From positions 1 to 64,000 of the forward strand of contig NZ_AZEE01000025.1 of NCBI RefSeq assembly GCF_001434895.1: DNA of 64,000 nucleotides, written 5' to 3'. This DNA comes from Secundilactobacillus odoratitofui DSM 19909 = JCM 15043 (GTDB lineage: Bacteria; Bacillota; Bacilli; Lactobacillales; Lactobacillaceae). Below the pieces are notes generated by a model. The model was not told where the DNA came from and made no database searches. It saw nothing but the letters and a program-made list of their open reading frames with translations. Shown piece after piece: positions 18,567 through 28,201 of the stretch. The stretch's first letter is position 1, and every line of letters starts with the position of its first letter. Position numbers and translations under genes: made by a program.

Positions 18567-19595
18567 ATGCAAACTAGCCAACACGTCTTTGATCAATACG
18601 AAGGTCACGATGTCACTGCTTTTCAACTCACCAATGATAACGGCGTTTCTGCAACTATTTTAAGCCAAGGTGGTTTGATTCACGAATTTAACGCACCAAC
18701 TGCGGATGGTGGTCACCAAAACGTTCTGTTGTCATACCCAACTACTGCCGATTACTATACCAACCCATTTTACGTCAACATGGCGATTGGTACGGCTGCT
18801 GGTCGTACGAAAGCGGCTAAGTTTGTGATTGATGGTAAGCAAGTTGACGTTACAGCCAATGAAGGCCGTAACACCCTTCATGGTGGCCCTCACGGCTTTA
18901 GTAGCGTCAATTGGGACGGTCAGACAGCCGTAACTGACGCTGGAGCAACGTTAACCTTAACCCACCACTTTGAAGGCGGTGCCGGTGAATTTCCAGCCAT
19001 GGACGTCACGATCACTTACGTCTTGGATGCCAACAACACGTTATCACTGACATACACGGCCACCAGTGAAGCGCCAACCGTCTTTAACCCAACCCAGCAC
19101 GTCTACTTCAACTTGACCGGTGCAGACAGTATTCGCCAACAAGTTCTCCAGTTGAACACAACACGTCACTTAGACGTTGACGCCGAAAAATTACCAACTG
19201 GTGACTACCTTGATAACGCTGGTACACCGTTTGACTTCAGTAAACCAACCGTCTTAGGCGACGCAATTGATGGGATGCAAAATACTACCGAAAAGGGCTT
19301 TGATGATATTTTTGAAGTCAAGCCTGACGCCGATAACACAATTGCTCGTCTCAGCGACCCTGACAGTCAGCTGGCCGTCACAATTCACTCATCACGCAAC
19401 GGACTTGTCGTTTTCACTGCCAACTCGTTCACTGATGACATGAACCTTACAATTGGCCATGGCAAGCCTAATATGGGTGTAGCACTTGAAGCCCAGAACT
19501 TGTCAGACGCAACCCGTCTGCCACAGTTTGGCGATATTACGCTAAAACCTGGCGAAGAGAAATCATACACGATTGGCTATCACCTATCATTTTAA
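18567..19595 (+). CDS. Aldose 1-epimerase (mutarotase), AraR-controlled
   Basis: The 342-residue GalM-family protein interconverts alpha and beta anomers of aldoses. Landmarks are IGTAAGRTKAAKF (about 72-84), NEGRNTLHGG (about 93-102, substrate His), FNPTQHVYFNLTG (about 172-184, catalytic His) and the C-terminal GVALEAQNLSDATRLPQFG (catalytic Glu). The RBS GGAGGG and ATG 18567 are clear. The AraR operators show that it works on arabinose here rather than in the Leloir pathway. Ends at a strong bidirectional terminator. Confidence 0.92.
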   Translation: MQTSQHVFDQYEGHDVTAFQLTNDNGVSATILSQGGLIHEFNAPTADGGHQNVLLSYPTTADYYTNPFYVNMAIGTAAGRTKAAKFVIDGKQVDVTANEGRNTLHGGPHGFSSVNWDGQTAVTDAGATLTLTHHFEGGAGEFPAMDVTITYVLDANNTLSLTYTATSEAPTVFNPTQHVYFNLTGADSIRQQVLQLNTTRHLDVDAEKLPTGDYLDNAGTPFDFSKPTVLGDAIDGMQNTTEKGFDDIFEVKPDADNTIARLSDPDSQLAVTIHSSRNGLVVFTANSFTDDMNLTIGHGKPNMGVALEAQNLSDATRLPQFGDITLKPGEEKSYTIGYHLSF

Positions 19596-19638
19596 GCTAA
19601 ATATTTCTAATGTTAAAACCGACTAATTCTAGTATAAA

Positions 19639-19681
19639 TAAAAGAAGCGCTCCCTATGCTTACGCGGGGAGCGCTTCTTTT
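19639..19681 (+). terminator. Bidirectional terminator after galM
   Basis: AAAAGAAGCGCTCCC pairs with GGGGAGCGCTTCTTTT around an 11-nt loop. Confidence 0.9.
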
Positions 19682-19726
19682 ACATCTTATAAGTCGCTAA
19701 ACGATTGTCTTCCGCCTTCGGCTCCC

Positions 19727-19871
19727 GGTCAGGGTGGGGGATGCTGTGGGGCCGGTCCGAGCCAAAATGCTGTCTCGGACCTCGAAGTTGAATCGTGCCA
19801 AAACCCATGCACGTTTCAACTTCGTCCCCGACTGGTTACCCAGTCGTTTCACTGCATCCACCACCCTGACC
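19727..19871 (+). repeat. Structured intergenic element, gamma subtype (left member of pair 2)
   Basis: P1 arms are 19727-19744 and 19854-19871 (GGTCAGGGTGG/CCACCCTGACC, one mismatch). The core is GCTGTGGGGCCGG. Hairpins are P2 GGTCCGAG/CTCGGACC, P3 CGAAGTTGAA...CGTGC with its complement, and P4 GACTGG/CCAGTC, followed by GTTTCACTGC. The flanks CCGCCTTCGG and CACTACGGCTTA are shared with beta copies. Confidence 0.85.
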
Positions 19872-20065
19872 GTCCGCACTACGGCTTACATTATACATTT
19901 AGGTTCGTTTGGCTAATTGGAAATACAGCGGTCTTCAAGACACATTGGTCCTGTTGCAATCATCAAAAGTTAAATGCAGCAATTTATATTTGATAAATTC
20001 TCTACTTAAACTCTTCCATTTCAACTAGATAAGCTTCCAACCTGGATATAAGCCGTAGCGCCACC

Positions 20066-20228
20066 AGCCAGTTTTTCTGGCGGGTAGCAGTGACTAGTGC
20101 CACTTTGCGCGCCAGCGCTTAGTGGCACTGGACGCTTCTGAGACTCGTAATTTTCGGGGCTCAGAAGCGAGACGGAAAACGCGAAGCGATTGAAGTCGGT
20201 CCCACAGCTACCCGCCAAAAAACTGGCT
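20066..20228 (-). repeat. Structured intergenic element, beta subtype (right member of pair 2)
   Basis: P1 arms are 20228-20207 and 20088-20066 (AGCCAGTTTTTTGGCGGGTAGC on the minus strand with its near-perfect complement). P4 AGTGCCACT/AGTGGCACT is as in other beta copies. It lies about 40 bp beyond the terminator of the symporter gene. Confidence 0.85.
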
Positions 20229-20265
20229 GGAGGCCGAAGGCGTCCGCTACAAGTTTCGCCATTTC

Positions 20266-20295
20266 AAAAAGAGACCCACCAGTAAAGGTGAGTCT
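20266..20295 (-). terminator. Terminator of the sugar symporter gene
   Basis: Minus-strand stem GAGACTCACC/GGTGGGTCTC with a 6-nt loop, then TTTTT. Confidence 0.8.
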
Positions 20296-20320
20296 CAAAT
20301 TCTACTATATAAATGAACCT

Positions 20321-21778
20321 TTAGAATGTACCTGGTTCGCCAGCTTCAACGTGACCCTTAGCGTGAGCACGGCTACGAAGATCGGCTTCAAGTGATTCCA
20401 AAGTCCGGTTACGAGTTTCAATCGTAAACTTGGCAATGAACCAAATCGCAACGAAACAAAGAATACCGTAAACGATGAATAATTTGGCAATGCCTTGGCC
20501 TTCTGCGTTGACTGCGTGAGCAGGCGTAAAGGCAATCAATAACATTGGGAAGGTTTGGGAAACACCGAAGTTGGCAGCCCAGTTGATTACGGCACCAAAT
20601 GAGTTCCCTAACCCACGAATGTTAAGTGGGAAGGCTTCACCAATCATAACCCACATAACTGGGCCCCAAGTTGCTGAGAAGAAGGCGATGTAAAGTGTTA
20701 ATGCGATAACACAGATCCATGAACCCAAGTTACCATTACCGGCTTTCAAGACCAACATAGCAGTTGACATCACCAAAAGTGACGCACCCATCCCGATGGC
20801 ACCGTAAGTTAACATCTTCTTACGATCAATCTTATCCATGATCTTAACGGCAATCGCAGTCACAATCACGTTGAACAATCCGATAACAATGTGAGATTGA
20901 AGTGCAAAGTGTTCGCTAAAGCCAGCTGAGATAAAAATCTTAGGCGCATAGTACAGCACCGTGTTACAACCCATCACTTGTTGGAAAATCGCAAGTCCTA
21001 AGGCCATAATCAGAACTGGCCGTGCCATGGTACCAAATAATTCTTTGAAACCGCCTGAAGGAATTGAGGCTTGTAACTTGATGTCTTCCAATTCTTCATC
21101 AACGGCATTATCGTTTGAGTTAATTTGAAGTAAAACGTTACGGGCGTCGTCATTACGACCGGTTTTAACCAAGAACCGTGGTGATTCTGGTAAGAATAAC
21201 CCACCTAAGAACAGTAGTGCGGCTGGCACAGCAGCTAAGGCAAGCATCCAACGCCAACCAACAGCAGGTGATAAGCCAAACATCCCTTTAGGAGAAAGCC
21301 ATTCGTTAGAAACGTAAGCAAGGAAGATCCCAGTCATAATCATGAGTTGGAATAACGTCCCAATCCCACCACGTTTTTCAGCGGGTGCCAATTCGGCCAA
21401 GTAAGTTGGAATCAAAGCTGATGCACCACCAACGGCGATCCCCAACAGAACCCGAGAACTAACCAGCACAGCATAATCTGGTGCGAAGCCAGAACCCAGT
21501 GCCCCAACAAAGAAGATAACAGCGGACGTCAATAGTAACTTTTTCCGTCCTAACTTATCAGAAAGTGGTCCGATAATCGCGGCACCCAAGATGGCACCCA
21601 ACAATACTGAAGCGGTGATAAACCCATCTTCAAAGGAACCTGCTTTAATGCCTAATTCTGCACCAATAAATAACATGGCCCCAGAAATAACACCAGTATC
21701 ATAACCAAACAACAAACCACCGAGGGCGCCAAAGAAGTAGATGAAGTTGGTTGACATTTTCTTCTTGCTACTAGTCAT
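20321..21778 (-). CDS. MFS sugar/proton symporter, probable arabinose transporter
   Basis: The 485-residue protein has twelve predicted membrane helices and sugar-porter signatures: GYDTGVISGAM in TM1, DKLGRKKLL between TM2 and TM3, a PESPRFLV motif before the central loop, DKIDRKKML, and PETK-like ETRNRTLESLE at the end. These place it in the AraE/XylE/GalP group. It lies convergent with galM and near the ara genes; a cre-like site 63-76 bp upstream suggests glucose repression. I see no AraR operator in front of it, and an AraC-type gene lies just upstream. Confidence 0.88.
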   Translation of the reverse strand: MTSSKKKMSTNFIYFFGALGGLLFGYDTGVISGAMLFIGAELGIKAGSFEDGFITASVLLGAILGAAIIGPLSDKLGRKKLLLTSAVIFFVGALGSGFAPDYAVLVSSRVLLGIAVGGASALIPTYLAELAPAEKRGGIGTLFQLMIMTGIFLAYVSNEWLSPKGMFGLSPAVGWRWMLALAAVPAALLFLGGLFLPESPRFLVKTGRNDDARNVLLQINSNDNAVDEELEDIKLQASIPSGGFKELFGTMARPVLIMALGLAIFQQVMGCNTVLYYAPKIFISAGFSEHFALQSHIVIGLFNVIVTAIAVKIMDKIDRKKMLTYGAIGMGASLLVMSTAMLVLKAGNGNLGSWICVIALTLYIAFFSATWGPVMWVMIGEAFPLNIRGLGNSFGAVINWAANFGVSQTFPMLLIAFTPAHAVNAEGQGIAKLFIVYGILCFVAIWFIAKFTIETRNRTLESLEADLRSRAHAKGHVEAGEPGTF

Positions 21779-21840
21779 ACAATAATCCTCCTACATGACG
21801 AAATATAATTGCTAAAATATCAGTGAAATAAAAAAAGAAA

Positions 21841-21854
21841 CGTAAGCGCTTTCT
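21841..21854 (-). promoter_or_regulatory. Candidate cre site before the sugar symporter
   Basis: AGAAAGCGCTTACG on the minus strand, with the conserved centre AAAGCGCTTAC of catabolite-responsive elements. It lies in the 378-bp gap 21779-22156, which otherwise holds only AT-rich DNA and the upstream gene's terminator. Confidence 0.6.
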
Positions 21855-22043
21855 TTGCATGTGTATACCATATACTACTTGGTTGGTTTTTTCAACCAAC
21901 TAAAGCAATTTTGTTTAAATTTTTTATTGATTGATAGATACTTCAATTTTTTCGACTTGTGATTTAAACCCGAATAGTTGCAAGAATTACTAGTATTTCA
22001 ATCGTTTGTTCGGTGGTTCAAATTCACAAAATAAGTCATGACA

Positions 22044-22079
22044 CAAAAAAACAGCTCACCCTGAACTGGGTGAACTGGT
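22044..22079 (-). terminator. Terminator of the AraC-family gene
   Basis: Minus-strand stem CAGTTCACCC/GGGTGAGCTG followed by TTTTTTT. Confidence 0.85.
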
Positions 22080-22156
22080 CTAGTTCGATATATGACGTTA
22101 AGAAAACTTCCTCAATAAATAGAACTTGAGGTTACTCATTTTGATTTCGGATTCAT

Positions 22157-23032
22157 TTAATCAGGTTGAGAGGCCGCATTTTGGCGATACTTGGTTGGTG
22201 CGATGCCGGTATATTTCTTAAACGACGTCGAGAAATAGTAAATATTTTGAAAGCCAACGCTCAGCGCGATTTTTTCAATCGAAGCATCCGTATTTAGGAG
22301 CCAACGAGCGGCCTCTTCCATTCGATACTGCATTAAAAACTCTGCTGGTGACAGCCCAATTGTCTGCCGTAATACACGGACCAAATAGTTTGGGCGTTCA
22401 TTAAAATGGTCGCTCAGCGTTGCAGCGGTAATTTTTTGATTAAAGTTCTTCTTCAAGTACTGTTGAATTGACAATGATAGCTGCGTTAACTCATTCTTGG
22501 CGTTGTCCTGCGCTTGTAAGCTTGCCAATAATTTGAGGAATAATTGCTGGGATTCAAAAAACTGCTTTGAATCACAATTATAGGCTTTTGACACTAACTG
22601 ATCGACCATTGGGTAGATTTCAGTCGTGTTATTAAGCGGTCGATGCTGCATCAAAAACAGCGTTTGTACCGGCACTGGTGGGTGTAACATCAGCTTTTCC
22701 ATTGAATTTTTGGCTGGCGTCAAGTTCGACTGAGTATGCCAATCCCCCGCAACATACCCATAGATCCAATCAAGTTCAACCTTCTCTTCGGTAGCCCACC
22801 AGACGTACTGATGGTGGCCCGGAGTCATGATGTATAAGTCATTCTCGCGAACCGTCTGCTCTACGCCATCCTGAACCATGGTCAACTCCCCCTTGCGCAC
22901 AAAGGCAAACACGAAGTATTCCAAATGAATCTGATTCATCTTACTGCCATCTGGTTTGATTTCAAGCCGACGTCCTTCAATGAACGTCGGCAGTGGCAGG
23001 CAAGATAGCGAAAGATATGCAGTTTGTGCCAT
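22157..23032 (-). CDS. AraC-family transcriptional regulator
   Basis: The 291-residue protein has a cupin-like N-terminal sensor (about 1-150) and two C-terminal helix-turn-helix units (about 190-285): KITAATLSDHFNERPNYLVRVLRQTIG, then SIEKIALSVGFQNIYYFSTSFKKYTGIAPTKYR. Such proteins usually activate carbohydrate genes. The downstream neighbour is the sugar symporter, separated by a terminator, so it is a possible target; the effector is unknown. Start ATG 23032 follows TAGGAGG. Confidence 0.88.
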   Translation of the reverse strand: MAQTAYLSLSCLPLPTFIEGRRLEIKPDGSKMNQIHLEYFVFAFVRKGELTMVQDGVEQTVRENDLYIMTPGHHQYVWWATEEKVELDWIYGYVAGDWHTQSNLTPAKNSMEKLMLHPPVPVQTLFLMQHRPLNNTTEIYPMVDQLVSKAYNCDSKQFFESQQLFLKLLASLQAQDNAKNELTQLSLSIQQYLKKNFNQKITAATLSDHFNERPNYLVRVLRQTIGLSPAEFLMQYRMEEAARWLLNTDASIEKIALSVGFQNIYYFSTSFKKYTGIAPTKYRQNAASQPD

Positions 23033-23170
23033 GATTCATTCCTCCTAACAACATTCGCTATCACTCAATCATTATTGAAAGCTACGATACCTTCTCCATA
23101 ATATCACGATTACTAATTGGTCTATTTAATCACAACCCTATTTTACCAATATCACACAGGTTATAACAAC

Positions 23171-23218
23171 AAAAAGTGTTGATAAATCCGAATCTTTCGG
23201 CTTTAACAACACATTTTT
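23171..23218 (-). terminator. Terminator of the his operon
   Basis: Minus strand: TGTTGTTAAAGCCGAAA pairs with TCGGATTTATCAACA with a few mismatches, followed by CTTTTT, directly after the hisC stop. Confidence 0.8.
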
Positions 23219-23219
23219 A

Positions 23220-24302
23220 TCACTTTTGTCCTTTTTTGAAGGCTTTAATTAATCCTTGTATAACTAAGTTATCCGCAGGTTTACCAATTGTAACCCGCAA
23301 CCAATTCTCGCCAAGACCGGTTCGAACTAAATAGCCATGATCGAGCAACAATTCACTTAGCTGTTTGGCGCCATTTATTTTGAAAAAGACAAAATTAGCC
23401 TGGGACGCGTCAAACTGCAACCCAAGTTCCGCCAAAAAGTTTAACCATTGGGCACGTTCTTGTGCCACTGTCTTAACCACACTATCTACAAAAGCTTGAT
23501 CTTGATAGGCTGCCACCGCTGCAATTTCTGCTACCGTACTCAAGTTGTACGGTAATCGAACGGTTTGCAACAACCGAGCTAACGGCTTGGCGACCACCGC
23601 ATACCCCACTCGAAAATTGGCGAGCCCGTACGCCTTTGAAAAAGTACGCAACACGACTAAGTTTTCAAACTGTGGTGTCAAATCGATCACCGAAGCCTGA
23701 GATTCAGCCGTGACAAAGTCAATGTAGGCCTCATCCACAACCACTGTAACAGTGGCAGGTACCTGTGTCATAAAATCCGCAATCGCTTGATGTGTCACGT
23801 AAGTTCCAGTCGGATTGTTCGGATTACATAACCAGATCATTTGTGTCTTCGGCGTAATCGCACGTAACATGTCATTTAAATCCGTTTCCCCCGTGTCTGT
23901 GGCTGCAACGTTAACTAGTTTAGCGCCTTCAATTTCGGCGTGGAGCCCATACTCTGAAAACGTTGGTTGAGTCAAAATCACTTCATCATCCGGTGACAAC
24001 AGGGTCCGGGATAACAGCTGAATGACTTCATCCAGGCCGTCCCCAAAAACCAGTTGCTCTGGATCAATTGTTAACCGATCGGCAATAACACCTCTCAGTT
24101 GAGCAACGTTACTATCCGGATAACGATTCACATCGGTAATGCCCCAATCGAGAATCGCCTGTTTGACTTTCGGAGAGGTTCCCCAGGCGTTTTCGTTTGC
24201 TGACAACCGGACTAATTTGTCTAACCCGCGCTGCGCCTTCAAGGCTGCCAAAGTTTGCTCGGGAACGTAGGGTGTTAATTGTTTAATTGCTGATTTGACC
24301 AT
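23220..24302 (-). CDS. hisC: Histidinol-phosphate aminotransferase
   Basis: PLP enzyme making histidinol phosphate from imidazole-acetol phosphate and glutamate. The 360-residue type I aminotransferase fold shows RLSANENAWGTSP, CNPNNPTGTY, VDEAYIDF and the PLP-lysine motif RTFSKAYGLANFRVGY (about 215). Last gene of the operon, 11 bp after hisE. Some lactobacilli use a similar enzyme for aromatic amino acids, but position decides the call. Confidence 0.95.
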   Translation of the reverse strand: MVKSAIKQLTPYVPEQTLAALKAQRGLDKLVRLSANENAWGTSPKVKQAILDWGITDVNRYPDSNVAQLRGVIADRLTIDPEQLVFGDGLDEVIQLLSRTLLSPDDEVILTQPTFSEYGLHAEIEGAKLVNVAATDTGETDLNDMLRAITPKTQMIWLCNPNNPTGTYVTHQAIADFMTQVPATVTVVVDEAYIDFVTAESQASVIDLTPQFENLVVLRTFSKAYGLANFRVGYAVVAKPLARLLQTVRLPYNLSTVAEIAAVAAYQDQAFVDSVVKTVAQERAQWLNFLAELGLQFDASQANFVFFKINGAKQLSELLLDHGYLVRTGLGENWLRVTIGKPADNLVIQGLIKAFKKGQK

Positions 24303-24313
24303 TTGCTCCCCCC

Positions 24314-24634
24314 CTATAAGTCCTGAATATCACGGCGTTCCTTGGTTTTACTCATGAGCCCCTCACGTTCAGCGAGTTCACGTTTGATTTGATCCACGCT
24401 AATGCCACGATTAGCCATCAAAACCAGGACGTGGTAGGTCAAGTCGGCCACTTCATAGATAAATTCATCATCACTATCATTTTTAGCAGCAACAATGACT
24501 TCGGTGGATTCTTCGCCCACCTTCTTCAAGATTTTATCCAATCCCTTGGTAAACAGATAATCCGTATACGACCCTTCTTTGGGGTTGGCCTTACGATTTA
24601 AAATAAGTTGGTAAAGTTCATCGATATCTTGCAT
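24314..24634 (-). CDS. hisE: Phosphoribosyl-ATP pyrophosphatase
   Basis: Removes pyrophosphate from phosphoribosyl-ATP. The 106-residue all-alpha MazG-like protein shows [17 protein letters not shown] (metal-binding Glu residues) and [11 protein letters not shown]. It is separate from hisI here (stop of hisI and start of hisE adjoin), unlike the fused hisIE of many bacteria. Confidence 0.95.
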   Translation of the reverse strand: MQDIDELYQLILNRKANPKEGSYTDYLFTKGLDKILKKVGEESTEVIVAAKNDSDDEFIYEVADLTYHVLVLMANRGISVDQIKRELAEREGLMSKTKERRDIQDL

Positions 24635-24982
24635 TTAGTTTTCCTCCTGCTGTGCTGTTTCAAGGTTAATTTCACGATAAAAGCAACTGGTATGGCCTGT
24701 ATGGCACGCTGGTCCGGCTGGTTTGACGCGGACCATCAATGTATCTTCATCACAGTCAATCCAAATTGCGACAATGGTTTGCGTATTGCCACTCGTCTCA
24801 CCTTTGTGCCAGAGCGACTGACGACTCCGAGACCAAAACCACGTTTGCCCAGACTCCAGGCTCAAGCGATAACTTTCAGCATTCATATACGCCATCATTA
24901 ACACCTGTTGCGTTTGGTCATCGACCACGATGGTGGGTACCAGGCCATCTGGATATTTTGCAAAATCTGGTTTCAACGTCAT
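24635..24982 (-). CDS. hisI: Phosphoribosyl-AMP cyclohydrolase
   Basis: Opens the adenine ring of phosphoribosyl-AMP. At 115 residues it shows [27 protein letters not shown], the metal-binding DCDEDTL and the zinc cysteines in [13 protein letters not shown]. It overlaps hisF by 4 bp. Confidence 0.95.
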   Translation of the reverse strand: MTLKPDFAKYPDGLVPTIVVDDQTQQVLMMAYMNAESYRLSLESGQTWFWSRSRQSLWHKGETSGNTQTIVAIWIDCDEDTLMVRVKPAGPACHTGHTSCFYREINLETAQQEEN

Positions 24983-25737
24983 CTGACCGTCACCCCGTTT
25001 CGTTTCAAAGCTTGTTTGACAGCCGGAATCGTGAGTTCACCAAAGTGAAACACTGAAGCGGCCAGTGCGGCATCCACGTCAGTTTGAGCGAACACATCCG
25101 TAAAATGACTCACTTGACCACAACCGCCAGACGCAATAATTGGCACATTCACGGCCTGCGTGAGCTGCTGATAAAGTGGCAGATCAAAGCCAGTCTTAGT
25201 ACCATCCTTATCCATGCTGGTCACTAACAGCTCACCGGCACCAGCAGCGACACCCTGTTTGGCCCATTCAATCACATCCAGGTCGGTGGCTTGACGACCA
25301 CCATTCACGTAAACCTGGTACCGTTTTGTCGCGTCGTCCCACTTACTATCAATCGCAAGGACGACACACTGACTGCCAAATTTCTCGGCGCCGGCCGTAA
25401 TTAATTGCGGATCGCGAACAGCTGCCGAATTGACGGCGACTTTGTCCGCACCTGCTTTTAAGAGTCGCTGCATATCATCTACCGTATGAATACCACCACC
25501 GACAGTTAACGGCATAAAAACCTGACTGGCGACTTGTTCGATCGTATCCACAATGGCTGGCCGTTTTTCATTGGTTGCCGTGATATCCAAGAAAACTAGT
25601 TCGTCTGCACCCTGTTTTTCATACGCTGCCGCAATGGCAACTGGGTCACCAACATCCGTTAAATTAACAAAGTTGACACCCTTCTTAACTCGGCCGTGGT
25701 CGACGTCCAGACAGGGAATAATCCGCTTAGCTAACAT
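24979..25737 (-). CDS. hisF: Imidazole glycerol phosphate synthase, cyclase subunit
   Basis: Forms the heterodimer with HisH that makes imidazole glycerol phosphate and AICAR. The 252-residue (beta/alpha)8 barrel has both catalytic aspartates, in [14 protein letters not shown] (about residue 11) and [11 protein letters not shown] (about 130), and both half-barrel phosphate sites. It overlaps hisA by 11 bp. Confidence 0.96.
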   Translation of the reverse strand: MLAKRIIPCLDVDHGRVKKGVNFVNLTDVGDPVAIAAAYEKQGADELVFLDITATNEKRPAIVDTIEQVASQVFMPLTVGGGIHTVDDMQRLLKAGADKVAVNSAAVRDPQLITAGAEKFGSQCVVLAIDSKWDDATKRYQVYVNGGRQATDLDVIEWAKQGVAAGAGELLVTSMDKDGTKTGFDLPLYQQLTQAVNVPIIASGGCGQVSHFTDVFAQTDVDAALAASVFHFGELTIPAVKQALKRNGVTVR

Positions 25738-26455
25738 CTTTGACCACCTCCGCTAAAGTCGATAGTGGCAAATCACCCGTCGCCATTGCGCGACCGACAA
25801 TGGCTGCCTTAATACCGGCCTGTGCCAGCGTCTTAAGGTCAGCCACCGTGGTCACACCACCTGAAGCAATCACCGAAGTAGTTGGATAAGCATTTTGTAA
25901 TGTCGTCAACAACGCTGTATTAGGGCCGCTCAGCGTCCCATCCTTAGCAATATCGGTCACAACGAAGTTCACGACACCAAAGGCGACCATAGACGCCATC
26001 AGCGTACTCATGGTAACGTCGCTTTCTTCCAGCCAACCAGATATTGCCACTCGGCCATCCTTGCCATCGATTCCCACCACAATTTGATCGTTACCAAACT
26101 GATTAATGGCTTCCTGCACTAAGTTAGGATTCGTCAAGGCCGCTGAACCAAGGATCACGCGGTTGACACCACTGGTTAAATAACCATTGATTTGAGCTAG
26201 GGTTCGAATGCCGCCACCGACCTCAACTTTGACGTTGGTCTCGGCACAAATCTGTTGAATCAAACGTCGATTGACGGGCCGGCCACTCTTAGCACCATCC
26301 AGGTCAACTAAGTGGAGTCGGCTTAACCCAGCAGCTTCAATTTGTTTTGCCTGTGTCACTGGATCATCAGCAATCAGCGTCGTTTGTTCAAAATCGCCCT
26401 GATATAACCGGACGCTTTGCTGATTCTTTAAATCAATTGCGGGAATAATTTCCAT
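25727..26455 (-). CDS. hisA: ProFAR isomerase
   Basis: Amadori isomerisation of ProFAR to PRFAR. At 242 residues it starts [18 protein letters not shown] (Asp8) and carries the second acid in [12 protein letters not shown] (about 130). It overlaps hisH by 23 bp, the deepest overlap in the operon, which suggests translational coupling. Confidence 0.96.
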   Translation of the reverse strand: MEIIPAIDLKNQQSVRLYQGDFEQTTLIADDPVTQAKQIEAAGLSRLHLVDLDGAKSGRPVNRRLIQQICAETNVKVEVGGGIRTLAQINGYLTSGVNRVILGSAALTNPNLVQEAINQFGNDQIVVGIDGKDGRVAISGWLEESDVTMSTLMASMVAFGVVNFVVTDIAKDGTLSGPNTALLTTLQNAYPTTSVIASGGVTTVADLKTLAQAGIKAAIVGRAMATGDLPLSTLAEVVKDVS

Positions 26456-27059
26456 TTTCTACCAACTCCTTAAAGGCCAGTAAACCGTTCAGTCCAACTT
26501 GACCGCTTTTTTCCGGGTGAAATTGCATGCCGATGACGTTGTCTTTTTGAACAATGCTTGGCAGCGTCACACCATAATCACAGGTCGCCAACGTGTATTT
26601 TTCACTGGTTTTAACGTAGTACGAATGCACGAAATACGTTGCTTCTTGATCAAAACCTTTGGCAATTACACTTGGTTGTGTGACCTGGTTTTGGTCCCAG
26701 CCCATGTGTGGCACCTTGACACCTAAGTCATCCGGAATTGCGACCACTTCACCCGGAATCAGGCCAAGTCCGGCCGTTTCACCAAACTCAAAACTACGAT
26801 CAAATAATAACTGCATGCCCAGACAAATGCCTAGCATTGGCATCCCCGACTTGGCTGCTGCTTGAATAACGGGAATCAATTGCCGTTCGTTCAGTGCATC
26901 GACCGCTTTTTTAAAGGCCCCCACACCGGGCAGAATCAACCCATCTGCTTGATTGATTACCTCAGAGTCTGCTGACAAAACATTATCAATGTTGAGATAA
27001 TCCAGCGCCTTTTTCACGTTGCGGGTATTACCCGTATCATAATCAATGATGACAATCAT
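26433..27059 (-). CDS. hisH: Imidazole glycerol phosphate synthase, glutaminase subunit
   Basis: Class I glutamine amidotransferase supplying ammonia to HisF. At 208 residues it has DYDTGNTRNV, LPGVGAF, the nucleophile in GICLGMQLLF (about Cys79), and the His-Glu pair in MQFHPEKSG (about 183-187). It overlaps hisB by one base. Confidence 0.96.
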   Translation of the reverse strand: MIVIIDYDTGNTRNVKKALDYLNIDNVLSADSEVINQADGLILPGVGAFKKAVDALNERQLIPVIQAAAKSGMPMLGICLGMQLLFDRSFEFGETAGLGLIPGEVVAIPDDLGVKVPHMGWDQNQVTQPSVIAKGFDQEATYFVHSYYVKTSEKYTLATCDYGVTLPSIVQKDNVIGMQFHPEKSGQVGLNGLLAFKELVENGNYSRN

Positions 27060-27643
27060 CAGATCACTCCTTTAGTCGACGGCACACCCTTAATTTCAGG
27101 ATTTAGTGTCACGGCTGCGCGTAACGCCCGACCTAACGCCTTGAAGAGCGTTTCAACTTTATGGTGAGTGTTACGACCGTACAGTACTTCGGCGTGAAGA
27201 TTCAACTCTGCATTAAATGCAAAAGCTTGGAAGAAATCCTCGGTGACTTCTGTATCGTAATCGCCTAATCGTGGACTAGTTAGTTCCGCGTTGAAAACCA
27301 AATAACTACGACCAGATAAATCAACCACTACGCGGCTTAAGGTTTCGTCTAATGGAATTAAAGCCGATCCAAACCGTTCGATGCCCTGTTTATCACCTAA
27401 CGCTTGCTTGAGTGCCATACCAAGCGCAATGCCAACGTCTTCGGTGGTGTGATGCGGATCAACGTCCAGGTCACCAGTTGCCTTTACAACCAACCCAAAG
27501 CGACCGTGCCGAGCAAAGGCGTCTAACATATGATTGAAAAAGCCGATACCGGTATCGATCTCAATCGTGTCGTAATTGTCCAAATTAAGGCTGAGCTCAA
27601 TTTGTGTTTCGTTGGTGTCTCGTTTTATCGTTGCTTGTCTCAT
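27059..27643 (-). CDS. hisB: Imidazoleglycerol-phosphate dehydratase
   Basis: Manganese enzyme making imidazole-acetol phosphate. The 194-residue monofunctional form lacks the N-terminal phosphatase domain of enteric HisB. Metal motifs are [25 protein letters not shown] and [12 protein letters not shown]. It begins 558 bp after hisD; the gap holds element pair 3. Confidence 0.96.
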   Translation of the reverse strand: MRQATIKRDTNETQIELSLNLDNYDTIEIDTGIGFFNHMLDAFARHGRFGLVVKATGDLDVDPHHTTEDVGIALGMALKQALGDKQGIERFGSALIPLDETLSRVVVDLSGRSYLVFNAELTSPRLGDYDTEVTEDFFQAFAFNAELNLHAEVLYGRNTHHKVETLFKALGRALRAAVTLNPEIKGVPSTKGVI

Positions 27644-27742
27644 GGTGTACTCCTTTGGGTGTGTCTGCTTTTCCGTTAAAATGCTGATTCGTGATTCTAC
27701 TACTATTTATCCAAGTAAACGTGACTGTTTGACTACCACTCC

Positions 27743-27906
27743 GGTTATCAGCGGTGGTCTGCTGCTGTGGGACCGGCTTCAGCCACTCTGTTTCTTACGC
27801 CTCGTTATCAAGCCTTGAAAATCACAAGTCTCGGTAACGTCCAGTGGTTGTAAGTGCTAAAGCACTAACGACCACTTGTCACTGCTGCTGACCACCGCTG
27901 ATAACC
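27743..27906 (+). repeat. Structured intergenic element, alpha subtype (left member of pair 3, inside the his operon)
   Basis: P1 arms are 27743-27765 and 27884-27906 (GGTTATCAGCGGTGGTC with GACCACCGCTGATAACC; one bulged pair near the core). P3 is GTTATC/GGTAAC and P4 is AGTGGTTGT/ACGACCACT, both with G-T wobble pairs. It is antisense to the his transcript. Confidence 0.85.
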
Positions 27907-28008
27907 TCCGTTCTCGTCTGGCGTCGATGCGGTGAGAAAAACAGTACGAATAAAAATCATCAAACAACAATATAATCATTCTGCTCGATCTCAGCCGGAG
28001 GTAACCAA

Positions 28009-28155
28009 GTCGGTTGGCTACCGCTGTGAAACGATTGGTGGGTTTCACCAATCGGGGACAAGTCTAAGACGAGCAATGGTTTTTAGCTCGGCTTGGACTT
28101 GAGGTTCGAGACCGATCTTCGGCTCGAACCGGCCCCATAGCGGTAGCCGACCGAC
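28009..28155 (-). repeat. Structured intergenic element, gamma subtype (right member of pair 3, inside the his operon)
   Basis: P1 arms are 28155-28139 and 28025-28009 (GTCGGTCGGCTACCGCT with AGCGGTAGCCAACCGAC). The core reads CTATGGGGCCGG. P2 is GGTTCGAG/CTCGAACC, P3 is closed by CAAGTC/GACTTG, and P4 is GATTGGTG/CACCAATC. It is in the sense direction of the his operon, 47 bp after the hisD stop. Confidence 0.85.
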
Positions 28156-28201
28156 TTCGTTGCCGGAGGCGAACATCACAGCAATGTACGTTTACTTAGT
28201 G

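Noticed and set aside
19610-19993. Possible small proteins encoded within element pairs (frames of 60-127 codons at 9.6, 19.7, 38.4, 46.9 and 61.8 kb)
   Set aside because: The frames arise from the GC-rich stems, differ between copies, and have neither RBS nor shared protein sequence, whereas RNA pairing is conserved.
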